64,000 nt of DNA from Liolophura sinensis (Eukaryota; Mollusca; Polyplacophora; Chitonida; Chitonidae): positions 14,875,338 to 14,939,337 of the forward strand of contig NC_088302.1 in the NCBI RefSeq assembly GCF_032854445.1, given 5' to 3'. This document shows, one piece after another, positions 63,086 to 64,000 of this stretch. The position numbers were made by a program, and so were the translations under genes. Position 1 is the first letter of the stretch. Every line of letters begins with the position of its first letter. The notes beneath the pieces are model-generated. The model did not search any database, had not been told where the DNA came from, and worked only from the letters and a program-made list of their open reading frames with translations.

Positions 63086-63250
63086 TTTATTTATTTATTC
63101 ATTTATTTATTTGATATGTGTTTTACGCCTTACTCAAGAATATTTCACTTATACGACGGCGGCCAGCATTATGGTGGGAGGAAACCGAGAAGTGCCCAGG
63201 GGAAACCCACGCTCATCCGCAGGCTGCTTGCAGACCTTCCCACGGACGGG
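63086..63250 (-). mobile_element. SINE-A, 5'-truncated, with target-site duplication
   Basis: T-rich tail to GACCTTCCCACGGACGGG. Exact 11-bp flanks ACAGACTAAAT at 63075-63085 and 63251-63261. Confidence 0.87.
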
Positions 63251-63608
63251 ACAGACTAAATATATTGCTATCATACATGCATGATCTGCCCTTGAGACAT
63301 GTATGTATAGACGTTGATTAAATGGGTTACCGACAGATTTTTCTCTCACACAAGGTGGCGCTAGTGTGACATAGGACTTGCACGTCACAAGTCTTTTGTT
63401 GTGTGACGCAAAACATGTTGCGTGCTATGGTTTCATCTGTAATGCATTCGGTCTACCCACTGCGACGTCCCGCTGTTGACACTGCAGTGGAATGTCCAGC
63501 GTCACTGAAATGACATAATACGTTCGATTTTGGACTTCTGTCGGTATCCCATTGTATACCTGTAGGCCATAAGGCCTAAAAGATCCAATATGCCGGATCT
63601 CTACTTAC

Positions 63609-63774
63609 TTGAGCGGATGTATTCTGCTGTGAATGGTGCCCATTCGGTCCGAGCATATGCTGTTGATCTGAGTAATGTGGTTGACGATTTTCTCACACAT
63701 AATTCTGTCCATGTAAGATTTTTGGTCGTCAAGTGGTACTTTTCTTAAAATGTCCACCACACTCCAAATTTTTA
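63609..63774 (-). CDS. Upstream exon of the DUF4239-like gene (gene continues off window)
   Basis: The minus strand shows acceptor TTTCTTTTCAG, 166 nt of open frame, then donor GTAAGTAGAG. The peptide runs from KIWSVVDILRK through NHITQINSICSDRMGTIHSR to IHPL. It ends with two bases of a codon, which is exactly the phase the 58004 exon needs. A soluble helical stretch with R-x-x-x-x-x-R just before a Trp-led membrane pair is what the DUF4239 family shows. The intron between the two exons is about 5.6 kb. The preceding exon was not found and may lie beyond the window edge. Confidence 0.6.
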
Positions 63775-63884
63775 CTGAAAAGAAATAATGATTGAGGACA
63801 AATATACAAGTATTATTTATAATTAGTTCATGTACGCCATGTTTAAACGTTTCTGGGATCCGTAAAATGTAAGTCCTCAAAGGA

Positions 63885-63985
63885 AATCAGGCGTGCAGGC
63901 TCACTGAAGCATCGTGCCGAAGACACCAGACATGACACCCCACCCAGTCACATCATGCTGACACCAGGTCAGCCAGTGATGTTTC
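63885..63985 (-). mobile_element. SINE-B variant, partial
   Basis: GTGCCGAAGACACCAGACAT and CACATCATGCTGACACCAGG; inverted relative to the copy at 5725-5840. Confidence 0.55.
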
Positions 63986-64000
63986 TTTGCTCTAGCCTCT

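Larger units (their letters stand above)
58525..63600. other. Intron of the DUF4239-like gene; no further exon seen
   Basis: 5.6 kb between two phase-matched exons. It holds a SINE-B head fragment, a 50-bp array, SINE-A copies and an inverted TTTTTGACA/TGTCAAAAA pair near 60385-60413. Plus-strand open frames at 60055-60312 and 61294-61539 are unrecognised and unsupported by splice sites. Confidence 0.5.

Overview
The window looks like lophotrochozoan nuclear DNA, most likely from a mollusc and probably a bivalve. Coding exons are short and separated by GT-AG introns. The AT-rich non-coding DNA is packed with tRNA-derived SINEs, small palindromic DNA elements and minisatellites of kinds common in molluscs. 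Species assignment is an inference from repeat style and protein similarity recalled from memory; no search was run.

Four protein genes are supported, all on the minus strand: (1) an intronless cholesterol 25-hydroxylase-like membrane di-iron enzyme (10922-11788); (2) a complete 7-coding-exon homologue of human C1orf43/NICE-3 (19342-27361), 289 residues; (3) a complete 15-exon elongation factor 2 gene (32318-47574), 844 residues, in which every intron is GT-AG and every exon phase joins, with a 5'TOP-like start and a CACGTG/CRE-like promoter; (4) the last two exons of a membrane protein resembling the DUF4239 (bestrophin-like) family (57698-58004 and 63609-63774), whose 5' part runs off the window. 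Two weaker candidates lie on the plus strand: a first exon at 12340-12363 and a last exon at 6960-7123.

Layout: 1-10 kb is AT-rich non-coding DNA with SINE relics and an inverted-repeat composite. 10.9-13.5 kb holds the hydroxylase, a possible divergent promoter and a SINE nested in a SINE. 13.7-19 kb is non-coding. 19.3-27.4 kb is C1orf43, whose first coding intron holds a broken, antisense Ty3-type retroelement fossil with integrase before reverse transcriptase (Gmr1-like order). 28.2-28.7 kb is a long foldback. 31.9-47.7 kb is eEF2, with two introns carrying tandem arrays that include copies of its own exon edges. 50.6-57.4 kb is an unusual minisatellite domain in which several arrays of about 36-40 bp appear to derive from one ancestral unit. 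57.7-64 kb is the 3' part of the DUF4239-like gene, with a 50-bp array in its intron.

The genes are unrelated housekeeping and metabolic functions and do not form an operon or pathway. The most unusual items are the sequence-divergent but intact eEF2, the duplicated exon edges in its introns, and the 5-kb minisatellite domain.
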